From DALYJJ01 sp031969915 (GTDB lineage Bacteria; Acidobacteriota; Terriglobia; Bryobacterales; Bryobacteraceae), in contig DALYJJ010000114.1 of assembly GCA_031969915.1 (NCBI GenBank), forward strand, positions 1-20,092: a stretch of 20,092 nt of DNA. Direction: 5' to 3'. Shown piece by piece: positions 1 through 8,317 of this stretch. The first letter of the stretch is position 1; every line of letters begins with the position of its first letter. A program made the translations under genes and the position numbers. A model generated the notes under the pieces. That model saw nothing but the letters and a program-made list of their open reading frames with translations, had not been told where the DNA came from and did no database searches.

Positions 1-2141
1 AGGTCCTTCGACACCCAGGCATCCAGCAGCGTCACGTTGCGGGTGGCGATCTTCTTCGCCTCGTCCGACAGCGGCGTGCGCCGCGTGTCGTACCTGTCGA
101 TGGAGAGCGCGGCGCCGATCTCGCGGCGATAGCGCCACGGCGTGAAGCTGTAGAAGCGCACGCCGAAGTCGATGTTCAGCCGCTTATTGACCTTCCAGGA
201 ATCCTGCAGGAACCACTCCGTGCTGGACAGCGCGGCCTGGCCGTTGGTGCGGTTGTTCGATTCCTGGTAGCTGAAGAAGTTGCCCAGAATCGCGTTCGCG
301 AACGGGTGGTTCGAATCGAGCGGGTTGTTCGCGTCGCGGCCGAAGTTGAAGCTGCCCATGTGCCCGCCGCCGGCGGCGCGCGGACCTTCGCTCGCTACAT
401 TCTCTTCCCAGTAGAAGCCGAACTTCATGTTGTGGCGGCCCTTCACCCAGCTCAGATTGTTGGTTAGGAACCAGCGCGTGTCGCCGGCTTCAATCGGCGT
501 GCGGGGGTCGAACGAAGTCGACGGCGCGTTGGGCAAGCCGCCGAACGACATCTGCGGAATCAGGTTCAACGGGTTCACCGAAGGGAACAACTGCCGGAGC
601 CCCTGCAGATTGTGCTTCTCGCGGCGCACGTTGGAGAGTTGGAACCGCTCCTCATCCATCGTGCCGAGCTCCTGCACCTTCGAATAGGAGACGTTCAACT
701 CGTTGATCACCGTTGGCGAGAAGGTGCGCGTGTAGGCGCCCGCATACGCGGTGGACTTGTACTTATAGCGGTGCGGCTGCGCGAAGAAGTTGCCGCCGAA
801 GGCGGTCGACTGGAACTGGCCCTGCAGGTCGGAGGTCCACCAGCGCGGCCGGAAAGAGATGCGGTCTTTCGATGTCGGCAGGTAGTCGACCTTGAGCTGG
901 GTTTGATACTTGGGTTGTTCGCGCGTTTCCTGGAATCGATAGTTGAACGCGTTCCGGCTGATGCTGGTGTCGAGGAAGTTGGGCTGCGGATGCCAACCCA
1001 CCATGCGCTGGCCGAACACGTTGATCCGATTCGCGGGAATGATGTTGTTGGCGAAGGCTTGCCGGCCGTTGAGCGGATCGAGCACCGGAATCAACGCGCC
1101 GTTCTGGTCGAAGCTCCGGGAAAAGTTGCCCGCGCGCTCAAGATCCGTGGGCAGCGTCGTGTTCAGCAGCGGCCCGGGCAGTTTGATGCGCCAGTCTTCG
1201 CGGCTCAGGAAGAAGAACAACTTGTCCTTACTGGTGTTGAACACCTTGGGGATGTACACCGGTCCGCCCAGCACGCCGCCGAACGTGTTGTAGCGCACCA
1301 GCGGCTTGGCGATGCCCAGCCGGTTGTTGAAGAAGTTGTTGGCGTTGAACATCTCATGGCGCTTGAAGTAGTACGCCGCGCCATGGAACTCCTTGGTTCC
1401 GGACTTGGAAATGATGTTCACCTGCACGCCCGGCGTACGCCCGTTCTCAGCGAGGAACGAACTCGACTTCACGCTCACCTCGTCGATTGCGTCCATGCTC
1501 ACGGAGATGGTGAAGAAGCTCAGTGCGTCGATGTCCGCGCCCGGCTGGCCGTCCAATGCGAAAACATTCCAATGGCTTCGCGTGCCCTGCATGTTCGGCG
1601 TTTCCGTGCCCCAATTGCCGCCCAGCGAATCGCTTCCCGCATTCTGCGACACACCGGGCAGCACGGTCATCAGTGCTACGATGTCGCGCCCGCGCTGCAT
1701 CAGCCCCGAGAGCTGGTTGCTGGAAAGCAGCGCCGTCTGGCCGGTGTTGTCGGTTTGCACCGTGGCGCCCTGGGCCACCACCGAAACCGTCTCTGTCACC
1801 GAGCCGACCGTGAGCGCGATGTCGCCCAGCGTCAGGCTCTGATTCGCGTTCACGACCAGGCTGGTCCGCTCATGCGTGGTGAACCCGTTCATTTTGATGC
1901 GCAGAGTGTACGTGCCCGGAACCACGTTCGGGAAGAGAAATGAACCCAGTTCACCGGACTTCGTAGTCGCGGTCTCCCCGGTTCCCTCGTTGGTAACGGT
2001 GACTTCCGCTCCGACGATCACATTGCCCGAGGGATCGATCACCGTGCCCGACAAACGGCCTGACACCTGAGCGATGAGCGATGTCGCCGTCAGAACGGCG
2101 AGAAACAGGACGAACAGCTTCCAGCGGATTCGGTCTTGCAT
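1..2141 (-). CDS. Oar-like TonB-dependent outer-membrane receptor, C-terminus outside window
   Basis: I translated this frame from the ATG at 2141 to the window edge. It stays open for about 713 codons, so the gene is cut by the window and not broken. The product starts with a Sec signal peptide (MQDRIRWKLFVLFLAVLTA, cleavage near LIAQ). A carboxypeptidase-regulatory-like Ig-type domain follows (SGTVIDPSGNVIVGAEVTV, then GSFLFPNVVPGTYTLRI). After it comes a plug-like domain (FALDGQPGADIDA, VNIISKSGTKEFHG) and then barrel strands rich in aromatic residues (DKLFFFLSRED, MKFGFYWEEN, WFLQDSWKVN). Family members usually run to about 1000-1200 residues, so roughly a third is missing. A purine-rich AAGGGGGG stretch lies about 9 nt before the start. 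The family is thought to import or bind large polymers such as glycans or peptides; the substrate here cannot be read from the sequence. It differs clearly from the second receptor in the window, so this is not a recent duplication. Confidence 0.93.
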   Translation of the reverse strand, partial: MQDRIRWKLFVLFLAVLTATSLIAQVSGRLSGTVIDPSGNVIVGAEVTVTNEGTGETATTKSGELGSFLFPNVVPGTYTLRIKMNGFTTHERTSLVVNANQSLTLGDIALTVGSVTETVSVVAQGATVQTDNTGQTALLSSNQLSGLMQRGRDIVALMTVLPGVSQNAGSDSLGGNWGTETPNMQGTRSHWNVFALDGQPGADIDALSFFTISVSMDAIDEVSVKSSSFLAENGRTPGVQVNIISKSGTKEFHGAAYYFKRHEMFNANNFFNNRLGIAKPLVRYNTFGGVLGGPVYIPKVFNTSKDKLFFFLSREDWRIKLPGPLLNTTLPTDLERAGNFSRSFDQNGALIPVLDPLNGRQAFANNIIPANRINVFGQRMVGWHPQPNFLDTSISRNAFNYRFQETREQPKYQTQLKVDYLPTSKDRISFRPRWWTSDLQGQFQSTAFGGNFFAQPHRYKYKSTAYAGAYTRTFSPTVINELNVSYSKVQELGTMDEERFQLSNVRREKHNLQGLRQLFPSVNPLNLIPQMSFGGLPNAPSTSFDPRTPIEAGDTRWFLTNNLSWVKGRHNMKFGFYWEENVASEGPRAAGGGHMGSFNFGRDANNPLDSNHPFANAILGNFFSYQESNNRTNGQAALSSTEWFLQDSWKVNKRLNIDFGVRFYSFTPWRYRREIGAALSIDRYDTRRTPLSDEAKKIATRNVTLLDAWVSKD

Positions 2142-2365
2142 CCGAAATCCCCCCTTCGCAACCCCAGTCGATTCGTGGTCCGAGGGAGCGGTGAAACCGT
2201 TACCGATTCGTTGACATAGGGACCCAGTGAAAGAACCCCAGCACTCCCAGGACTAACTGATCTTGCGGCCAGAGAAAGATTTCTTCTATAAGGAAGCGCG
2301 GCGATTTTTGTTGGAAAATTATCAGGGCGCCGCGCCCACCCGCGCAGCGCCCCGGCCGGAGGAAC
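2142..2365. other. Intergenic control region between two minus-strand genes
   Basis: This gap separates the solenoid lipoprotein gene from the first receptor gene, both read leftward. It must hold the 3' end of one transcript and probably the promoter of the other. The part around 2277-2320 is distinctly A/T-rich for this genome (runs of T and A, and TATAGA on the minus strand at 2285-2290). That makes it the likely promoter area, but I could not find a convincing pair of -35 and -10 boxes. No small gene is evident. Confidence 0.5.
2325..2352 (-). terminator. Possible terminator after the solenoid lipoprotein gene
   Basis: On the minus strand, just after the lipoprotein stop codon, GGGCGC (2347-2352) can pair with GCGCCC (2325-2330) across a GC-rich loop. 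It is followed by TGATAATTTTCC, a weak T-rich tail. The position suits an intrinsic terminator, but the loop is long and the T tract imperfect, so this is tentative. Confidence 0.35.
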
Positions 2366-3298
2366 TTACAGGCGGCTAATACGGATGTTGCCGTTCGAGG
2401 TGCTCAGGTTCAGCAGAGGACCGCCCGCGCCGATCGTGCCTTCCAGATGGTTCTTCGATTGGCCGCCACGCACGGTGACGTCGAAATCGGTTTCGATGCG
2501 TCCGTTCGAAGTGGATGCCTTCACCTGCGCGCCCACCGACGCCGGCAGCCTCAGGGTGATCGATGAGTTGCTGGTGTCGGCGATGACCTCGTTCCCCTTG
2601 AGTTGGTCCACGGTCAGCGTAATCGATCCGTTCGACGTGTCGAGTTTGATCGGCCGCCCGCTTTCGACCTCGGCCAGGCGGGCATCGATGGCGGCGTTCG
2701 AAGTCGTTGCCTCAAAGTAGCCGCGCACGCCTTCGGCGCGGATGCCTCCGTTTGACGAGCGCAGCACGGCGCTGCCGTTGAACTCCGTCACTTCAATGCC
2801 GCCGTTTGAGGTGGTGGCCTCCAGCGGACCGTTCAGCTTCCAGATCTTGACGCCGCCGTTGGAGGTGCGCAGGCGGACCGCGCCGTCCAGACCTTCGATG
2901 CGGACCCCGCCGTTGGAGGTTTCAATCCGTTCCACCACAACCTTGGCAGGCACGCGCAGGACGTACTTCGCCCCCATGTTGCCGCGCCGGTCCGAGGGCC
3001 GGAGCGTGCGGATGCGCACTGCGTCGGGGGAAGCCGAGATGTCGATCTTGACCGCCTGCAGGCGATCTTCGGTGGCGGCGTACTTGGTGCCCGTGATCTG
3101 CACCGAATCCTTCTCCCAACCGATGACCTCGACGGAGCCGTTGAAGCTTTCGAGCGAGATCGTGCCCCCGGATTTCAACGGATAGGTATGACTGAAGTCT
3201 TCCTTGAAGCGGCCCATCCCGCCCCAGTCTTCGAAGTCACACCCGGCGAGGGCGATCGACGCGGCGGCCACCAACGCATACGCGGCTGTGTGTGCCAT
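2366..3298 (-). CDS. DUF4097-family beta-solenoid lipoprotein
   Basis: The 310-residue product begins with a lipoprotein signal peptide ending in the lipobox LAGC, with Cys20 as the predicted lipidated residue. Asp21 at position +2 retains lipoproteins in the inner membrane of enterobacteria; whether that rule holds here is unknown. From residue 127 the protein is built of TSNGG-type turns at 127, 145, 163, 181, 199, 221, 242, 263 and 300. The first five are exactly 18 residues apart, as in a right-handed beta-solenoid of the DUF4097/adhesin-like class. Such proteins are common in acidobacteria and often lie near sigma/anti-sigma genes; their biochemical role is not established. The ATG is supported by AAGGAG five nucleotides upstream. 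The gene sits between two Oar-like receptor genes, one downstream on the same strand and one divergent, so an envelope role is likely. Confidence 0.88.
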   Translation of the reverse strand: MAHTAAYALVAAASIALAGCDFEDWGGMGRFKEDFSHTYPLKSGGTISLESFNGSVEVIGWEKDSVQITGTKYAATEDRLQAVKIDISASPDAVRIRTLRPSDRRGNMGAKYVLRVPAKVVVERIETSNGGVRIEGLDGAVRLRTSNGGVKIWKLNGPLEATTSNGGIEVTEFNGSAVLRSSNGGIRAEGVRGYFEATTSNAAIDARLAEVESGRPIKLDTSNGSITLTVDQLKGNEVIADTSNSSITLRLPASVGAQVKASTSNGRIETDFDVTVRGGQSKNHLEGTIGAGGPLLNLSTSNGNIRISRL

Positions 3299-3354
3299 CT
3301 TGGCTCCTTCGTCTGTCGATACGCTCCCCGCGCGGGTAGAGTTCCCTTAATGTT

Positions 3355-3375
3355 TGTCACAGAAAGCGCGCTTTC
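3355..3375. promoter_or_regulatory. 14-bp perfect palindrome beside a possible -35 box
   Basis: GAAAGCGCGCTTTC at 3362-3375 is a perfect 14-bp palindrome in the divergent region between the lipoprotein gene and the receptor gene. Immediately next to it on the minus strand is GTGACA (3355-3360), a near match to a sigma-70 -35 box. I could not find a good -10 box at the right distance. The arrangement suits a dimeric regulator acting on the lipoprotein promoter. This is inference from symmetry and position only. Confidence 0.4.
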
Positions 3376-3441
3376 CCTCACCCCATACAGGACTTCCGCT
3401 GCGCCAAGTGCCCCAAAACGAACAGCGAATTAAGTTACTTT

Positions 3442-3472
3442 CATTGCAATGGCTTAGAAACAGGAGTAACAT
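3442..3472 (+). promoter_or_regulatory. Candidate sigma-70 promoter for the complete receptor, with palindrome over the -35 box
   Basis: TTGCAA (3444-3449) and TAACAT (3467-3472) each match four of six bases of the -35 and -10 consensus, and they are separated by exactly 17 nt. Transcription would start near 3479, giving a leader of about 90 nt before the receptor ATG. The -35 box lies inside CATTGCAATG (3442-3451), a perfect 10-bp palindrome that could be a repressor site. The box match is only moderate, so the promoter is a prediction. Confidence 0.45.
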
Positions 3473-3569
3473 CCGCAGTGGCTATCCGCTTGCCTCTGAA
3501 GCGGCCATCTCGCTGCGCTGCCGCCAACACCGCGGAGGCGTTTCGACAACTTTGCTCAGGGAGAGGTTT

Positions 3570-6500
3570 ATGAGACAACTCTTACGAGCGGCATGGATGG
3601 CGGCCCTTCTGGCGGTCCTCGTGTCTCTCAGTTCCACCCCACTCGCCGCGCAGGAAAGCACCGGCTCCATCTTGGGAACCGTGACGGATACCTCCGGCGC
3701 GGCCATCCCGGAAGCCAAACTGGTTCTCGCCGGGAGCAGGATTCCGAAGGGAATCGAGACCACCACCGATGGCGTCGGCAACTATTCGTTTCTGAACGTC
3801 CCGGTGGGCACATACAACGTGACGGTCACCAAGACCGGCTTCCAGACGCTACGCCAGCAAAACATCGAGGTCAAGATTGGTTCGCAGGTGACGTTCAGCC
3901 CCAAACTCGGAGTGGGGCAGATTTCGGAGATCGTTGAGGTCAGCGCGACGGCGGTGACCATTGACACAACGTCCAGCCGCACCTCGACCAGCATTGGAGC
4001 GGCGACTTTCGCCAACCTGCCCACCGGCCGCACGTTCAATTCGATCCTCGCCATCGCGCCGGGAGTGCGGCAGGAGGTGAAGGGCGGTAACGCGGGCGTC
4101 GGCGGATTCTCCGTCGACGGCGCGAGCGGCTCGGAGAACACGTTCTTCCTCGACGGCGTCGAGGTCTCCGATGTGCGCCGCGGTTCCCTGCGCCAGCAGA
4201 ATGCCATTCCGCTGGAGTTCATCCAGGACCTGAACATTCGAAGCGGCGGGTTTGAAGCCGAACACGGCGGAGCCACCGGAGGCGTGGTCAACGTCGCTAC
4301 GCGCGGGGGCCAGAACGACTTCCACGGCCAGGCCTACCTGCAGTTCACCAACAACGGATTGAACGCCAGCGACCGCGGCTACTGGCAGCGCTCGCCCTTG
4401 AACGCCGACGCGGCCGATTTCTTTAAGCCCAAGGAAGACGACTATCGTGTTCTTTACCCCGGCTACATCGTGAGCGGCCGCTTCGTACGCGACCGGCTGT
4501 TCTTCACCCACGGCTATTCGCCGGAACTGGAGAAGACGACGCGGCAGATCGCTTTCGCCAGCGGCGCGCGCACCTTCGAGCAGACCTTCCGCCGCCATTA
4601 CGCCGTCAATCGCGTGGACTTCAACGCAACGAACAAGCTGCAACTCAACTCGACATGGATCTGGTCGCCGTTGAAGCGCACCGGTTCGCTCTGGAACCGC
4701 GACACGCGCCTGGCGCCTCCGACCACGGACCTCGGGATTCAGGGCGGCTTCGTGCCAGCGCAGACCTACAGCGCGGGCGCCACGTACACGCTCACGCCGA
4801 AGGTGATTCTCTCGGCGCGCTACGGCTACCGCTATCAGAATGACAAGGACGGCAACTACGGCCAGCCCGGCGTTCCCTTCATCACCTACAACACGTCTTC
4901 GGTAGGCATCGCCGGGGTACCCGCGGACGTGCAGTTCAACAACGGCTACCGCAATGTCAACAGCACCCTGACCACGGTGCGCGACATTACCACGCGCCAC
5001 AACGTCTACCTGGACGGGACCATCATCCGCACCATCGCCGGCCAGCAGCACACGTTCAAGGCGGGTTGGGCGCTGAATCGTCTGGGCAACGACGTCGAGA
5101 GCGACTTCACCAACGGCCAGTTCACCATCAACTGGAACGACTCGTTCTCGCGCGGGAGCATCCGGGACCGCCGCGGCGCCTACGGCTACTACGCCTGGGA
5201 GGACGGCGTCCGGCTCAACTCGGGTGTCAACAGCCGCAACCAGGGCTTCTATGTCCAGGACACCTGGCGCGTGGTGCGGAACATCACGTTGAACCTGGGC
5301 GTGCGCTTTGAAAACGAGTTCCTGCCCCCATATACGAAGGAGTTCAACGGCGTGAAGATCGCTAATCCCGTCTCCTTCGGCTGGGGCGACAAGATCGCGC
5401 CCCGCATCGGCGCCGCTTGGGACGTCCTCGGCGACGGCCGCTGGAAACTGTCCGGGAGCTTCGGCTACTTCTACGACGTCATGAAGTACGAACTGGCGCG
5501 CGGCTCCTTCGGCGGCGACGTGTGGTTCACCCACATCTACGAACTCAACAATCCGGCCGTCTTCACCTTGAGCCGATCCAATCCGGGCGCTCTGGGCCGC
5601 GAGATCGTGAGCTTCAACAACCGCACCATTCCAATCAACGCGCAAGGCGAACTGGAAGGCATCGACCCGGGCATCAAGCCCTACCAGTCGCGCGAGTTCT
5701 CCGTGAACCTCGACCGCCAGATCACCTCCCGCCTTGTGGCCACGGTCCGCTACACGCGCAAGGACCTGCTGGCAGCGGTGGAAGACATCGGCGTGCTGGA
5801 CGCCGAGGAGAACGAAGTCTATCTCATCGGCAATCCCGGCAAAGGCCAGACTCGTGACACCAAGTCCGTCTACGGCCAGAAGACGCCCAACGGCCAGGAG
5901 TTCCTGGTGCCCGAGGCGGTTCGCCAGTACGACGCCGTCGAGTTCCGGCTGCAGGGACAGATGGGCCGCTTCTACTTCATCCCGTCCTACACCTGGAGCC
6001 GCCTCTACGGGAACTACTCCGGCCTCGCCAACTCGGACGAGTCTGGCCGCTCCGATCCCGGCGTCTCCCGCGCCTACGACCTCCCCTACTATTACTTCGA
6101 CGCCAGCGGCAGCCAGAAGAACGTGTTCGGCCGTCTGGGCACGGACCGGCCGCACACGTTCAAACTGTTCGGCTACTACGACCTCAAGACGAAGGCCGGC
6201 TCCACTTACATCGGCTTGAACCAGTTGGCGTTCAGCGGCGCGCCGGACACCACCACGGTAATCTACCTTTCAGCTCCCACCACGCCGTTCGGCCGCGGCG
6301 ATTTGGGCCGCCTGCCGGTCTACTCGCAGACCGACCTGCAGATCGCGCACACGGTGAACATCCGCGAAGGCAAGCAACTGAAGTTCGAGTTCAACGTGCG
6401 CAATCTCTTCAACCAGAACACGGTAATCTCGCGCACGACGCAACTGAACCGCAACGGCGCCATCACCATCGACCCCGCGCAGTTCTTCAAGGGTTACAAC

Positions 6501-6692
6501 CCCTATGACTACGTGAAGGTCGGAACGGGCAGCATCCGCTACAACCCGATCTACAACCTCCCCGGCGCCAGCTATCGCGCCGGGGGCGGTCCGGGAACCA
6601 CCGTCAGCAGCGCCTTTTCCGCGACCCTGCCGAATTTCGGAGCCTACCAGGACTTCCGCGTGATTCGTCTCGGTCTCCGTTTCTTGTTCTAA
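3570..6692 (+). CDS. Oar-like TonB-dependent outer-membrane receptor, complete
   Basis: I place the start at the ATG at 3570. It follows AGGGAGAGG at 3558-3566 and opens a signal peptide (MRQLLRAAWMAALLAVLVSL, cleavage near PLAAQ). Codons further upstream in frame give a non-signal-like extension. The mature protein begins with a carboxypeptidase-regulatory-like domain (STGSILGTVTDTSGAAIPEA, then NYSFLNVPVGTYNVTV). A plug domain follows (FFLDGVEVSD, GFEAEHGGATGGVVNVATRG), then a long beta-barrel rich in Tyr, Phe and Asn. It ends in RLGLRFLF, a terminal aromatic signal typical of proteins inserted by the BAM complex. At 1040 residues it is full length for the family. Family knowledge suggests TonB-driven uptake or surface binding of a large substrate, which cannot be identified here. 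It has its own promoter region and terminator, so it is probably a single-gene transcript. Confidence 0.95.
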   Translation: MRQLLRAAWMAALLAVLVSLSSTPLAAQESTGSILGTVTDTSGAAIPEAKLVLAGSRIPKGIETTTDGVGNYSFLNVPVGTYNVTVTKTGFQTLRQQNIEVKIGSQVTFSPKLGVGQISEIVEVSATAVTIDTTSSRTSTSIGAATFANLPTGRTFNSILAIAPGVRQEVKGGNAGVGGFSVDGASGSENTFFLDGVEVSDVRRGSLRQQNAIPLEFIQDLNIRSGGFEAEHGGATGGVVNVATRGGQNDFHGQAYLQFTNNGLNASDRGYWQRSPLNADAADFFKPKEDDYRVLYPGYIVSGRFVRDRLFFTHGYSPELEKTTRQIAFASGARTFEQTFRRHYAVNRVDFNATNKLQLNSTWIWSPLKRTGSLWNRDTRLAPPTTDLGIQGGFVPAQTYSAGATYTLTPKVILSARYGYRYQNDKDGNYGQPGVPFITYNTSSVGIAGVPADVQFNNGYRNVNSTLTTVRDITTRHNVYLDGTIIRTIAGQQHTFKAGWALNRLGNDVESDFTNGQFTINWNDSFSRGSIRDRRGAYGYYAWEDGVRLNSGVNSRNQGFYVQDTWRVVRNITLNLGVRFENEFLPPYTKEFNGVKIANPVSFGWGDKIAPRIGAAWDVLGDGRWKLSGSFGYFYDVMKYELARGSFGGDVWFTHIYELNNPAVFTLSRSNPGALGREIVSFNNRTIPINAQGELEGIDPGIKPYQSREFSVNLDRQITSRLVATVRYTRKDLLAAVEDIGVLDAEENEVYLIGNPGKGQTRDTKSVYGQKTPNGQEFLVPEAVRQYDAVEFRLQGQMGRFYFIPSYTWSRLYGNYSGLANSDESGRSDPGVSRAYDLPYYYFDASGSQKNVFGRLGTDRPHTFKLFGYYDLKTKAGSTYIGLNQLAFSGAPDTTTVIYLSAPTTPFGRGDLGRLPVYSQTDLQIAHTVNIREGKQLKFEFNVRNLFNQNTVISRTTQLNRNGAITIDPAQFFKGYNPYDYVKVGTGSIRYNPIYNLPGASYRAGGGPGTTVSSAFSATLPNFGAYQDFRVIRLGLRFLF

Positions 6693-6715
6693 GTCGAGCG
6701 ATCGATTCCAATTCC

Positions 6716-6740
6716 GGCCGGGGAGCACCACTCCCCGGCC
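6716..6740 (+). terminator. Hairpin terminator after the receptor gene
   Basis: GGCCGGGGAG (6716-6725) and CTCCCCGGCC (6731-6740) form a perfect 10-bp stem with a 5-nt loop, starting 23 nt after the receptor stop codon. The tail TGCTTTCCT is only moderately T-rich. The very stable stem and its position make an intrinsic terminator likely. Confidence 0.75.
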
Positions 6741-6851
6741 TGCTTTCCTAGCTCAACGCTCCAACGCATCCCTCATTTCCTGACCGATTTCACCTCAGCC
6801 GCCCGCACCGGGCGCCCCACCTCCCGTACACTGGCTTCCAGGAGTCTAGCC

Positions 6852-7328
6852 ATGCGACACGCCTTCGCCGCGGCCGTCTTCGCCTTCGCCGCCCTTCCGG
6901 CCCACGCGCAGATGGTGGGGACGGCGATCCTAACGGGGACGACTGCGACCGGCGCCGCCAAGTCCGGCCGCAGCGCCGCGTCTTCCGTCCGCAAGACCAT
7001 GGGCCGCACGGCTGGCATGCTGGGCGCCGCCGCATCCATAGGCGAGTACGTCCCGCGCCCCGTCGAGCCGCCGCCGTCGGTCGCCGTGACGGTGGCTCCC
7101 AAGCCCCAGGTCGCCAGGCTCGCCGCGAAGCTCACGAAGAGCGAACTGGAGACGGTCGAGATCGGGATCACTCGCGAAGCGCTGCTGGCGCGGTACGGCG
7201 CGCCACGCTCCCGCGTCACGGTGTTCGAGGAGGGTAAGCTCGACGAGTCGTTCCGCTACTCCACCACCGGCGGCGACGCGCGCGTGCGGCTCATCGACGG
7301 CAAGGTCGCCGCCATCGAGTGGCAGTGA
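6852..7328 (+). CDS. Small exported protein with BamE-like C-terminal region
   Basis: The 158-residue product has a clear Sec signal peptide (MRHAFAAAVFAFAALPAHA, cleavage before QM). A low-complexity Ala/Gly/Ser/Thr stretch extends to about residue 65, and a proline-rich linker runs over about 69-84. The last 60 residues (LTKSELETVEIGITREALLARY, beginning at residue 94, to the end) look like the small SmpA/OmlA (BamE-like) fold. They share the pattern of a Gly-Ile-Thr turn, a short helix, Tyr-Gly-x-Pro, and then alternating strands ending in an IEW strand. I see no lipobox, so it is periplasmic rather than a true BamE lipoprotein. AGGAG lies 8 nt before the ATG. It heads a plus-strand run with the nucleoside-hydrolase-like gene 32 nt downstream. 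The fold assignment is a pattern judgement and the function is unknown. Confidence 0.75.
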   Translation: MRHAFAAAVFAFAALPAHAQMVGTAILTGTTATGAAKSGRSAASSVRKTMGRTAGMLGAAASIGEYVPRPVEPPPSVAVTVAPKPQVARLAAKLTKSELETVEIGITREALLARYGAPRSRVTVFEEGKLDESFRYSTTGGDARVRLIDGKVAAIEWQ

Positions 7329-7360
7329 ATCCCTCGCACGCCGTGATAGGATGCGGCAGA

Positions 7361-8317
7361 ATGCGAACTCTGGCGCTCCTGTTATTGGCCGAGGCGCTGC
7401 TCTGCGCGGCCCCGCCTGTGCCGGTGATCTTCGACACCGACATGGGCAACGACATCGACGACGCGATGGCGCTCGGCATTCTGCACAACCTCGAAAAGCG
7501 CGGCGAGATCAAGCTCGCGGCGATCACTCTCACCAAGGACAACCCCTGGGCCTCGGCGTACACGGAACTCATCAACCGCTTCTATGGGCGGCCGGCGATT
7601 CCGCTTGGCGTGGTGGCGAACGGCGTCACCAAGGACGAGGGCCGCTTCGCCCGGAAGGTGGCGGAGGCGCAGGGCGTGAAGCCCAGGCAGCAACCGGAGG
7701 CGGTCGCCCTGCTCCGAAAGACCCTCGCCGCGCAGCCTGACGGTTCGGTCATCGTGATCCAGGTGGGCTTTTCGACGAACCTCGCGCGGCTGTTGGACAC
7801 GAAGGGCGACGGCGCCAGTCCGCTTGACGGCCGCGCGCTGGCCGCGAAGAAAGTGAAGTTGCTTTCGGTGATGGGCGGGAACTTCGTCAAGGGCGAACGC
7901 CTTGAGTACAACATCATGGAAGACGTGCCGTCGGCGCAGAAGCTGGTGGCGGGCTGGCCGACGCCGATCGTCTTTTCCGGTTTCGAAATCGGCGAGGCGA
8001 TCACCTATCCCTACAAGAGCATCGCCGAGGACTACCGCTGGGCCACGAAACACCCGGTGGTGGAAGGTTACGTTTTGTACGAGAAGATGCCGCACAACCG
8101 CCCCACCTGGGACCTCACGAGCGTGCTCTACGCGCTGCGCCCGGACCGCGGCTACTTCGACCTTTCCGAGCCCGGAACCGTGACTTTCGAGGGCAAGGGC
8201 AAGACCGTGTTTACACCTTCGGCCGGCGGCCGGCACCGCTATCTGAAGGTGAACCAGGTGCAGATCGAGCGCGTGCGCGACACCTTCGTCTGGCTATGCA
8301 GCGAACCCCCGAAGTAA
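7361..8317 (+). CDS. Exported nucleoside hydrolase-family protein
   Basis: The ATG at 7361 is preferred because it opens a signal peptide (MRTLALLLLAEALLCAA) directly before the conserved core. An upstream GTG at 7319 would overlap the preceding gene and spoil the signal. The 318-residue product carries FDTDMGNDIDDAMALG at residues 24-39. This is the aspartate-rich calcium-binding motif of inosine/uridine-type nucleoside hydrolases, in the two-residue-longer version seen in a planctomycete/acidobacterial subfamily. Near the C-terminus, NRPTWDLTSVLYALRP contains the second conserved Asp region of that subfamily. Canonical members cleave the N-glycosidic bond of ribonucleosides to free base and ribose; this subfamily is poorly characterised and the substrate is uncertain. 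A periplasmic location would suit salvage of external nucleosides. Its last 22 bases overlap the start of the sigma-factor gene. Confidence 0.9.
   Translation: MRTLALLLLAEALLCAAPPVPVIFDTDMGNDIDDAMALGILHNLEKRGEIKLAAITLTKDNPWASAYTELINRFYGRPAIPLGVVANGVTKDEGRFARKVAEAQGVKPRQQPEAVALLRKTLAAQPDGSVIVIQVGFSTNLARLLDTKGDGASPLDGRALAAKKVKLLSVMGGNFVKGERLEYNIMEDVPSAQKLVAGWPTPIVFSGFEIGEAITYPYKSIAEDYRWATKHPVVEGYVLYEKMPHNRPTWDLTSVLYALRPDRGYFDLSEPGTVTFEGKGKTVFTPSAGGRHRYLKVNQVQIERVRDTFVWLCSEPPK

Noticed and set aside
612..1943. A 443-codon plus-strand open frame opposite the first receptor gene
   Set aside because: It lies antisense to a continuous minus-strand frame with signal peptide, Ig-like and plug motifs. 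The Arg/Val/Glu-rich product has no recognisable features.
3849..6155. A 768-codon open frame on the minus strand, opposite the complete receptor gene
   Set aside because: Its product has no signal, domain or sensible composition (Val/Ala/Asp/Glu-rich shadow of a GC-rich gene). The plus-strand receptor explains the whole stretch with clear domains.
7319..7360. GTG start at 7319 for the nucleoside hydrolase-like gene
   Set aside because: It would overlap the preceding gene and put 14 non-hydrophobic residues before a clean signal peptide. The ATG at 7361 fits better.
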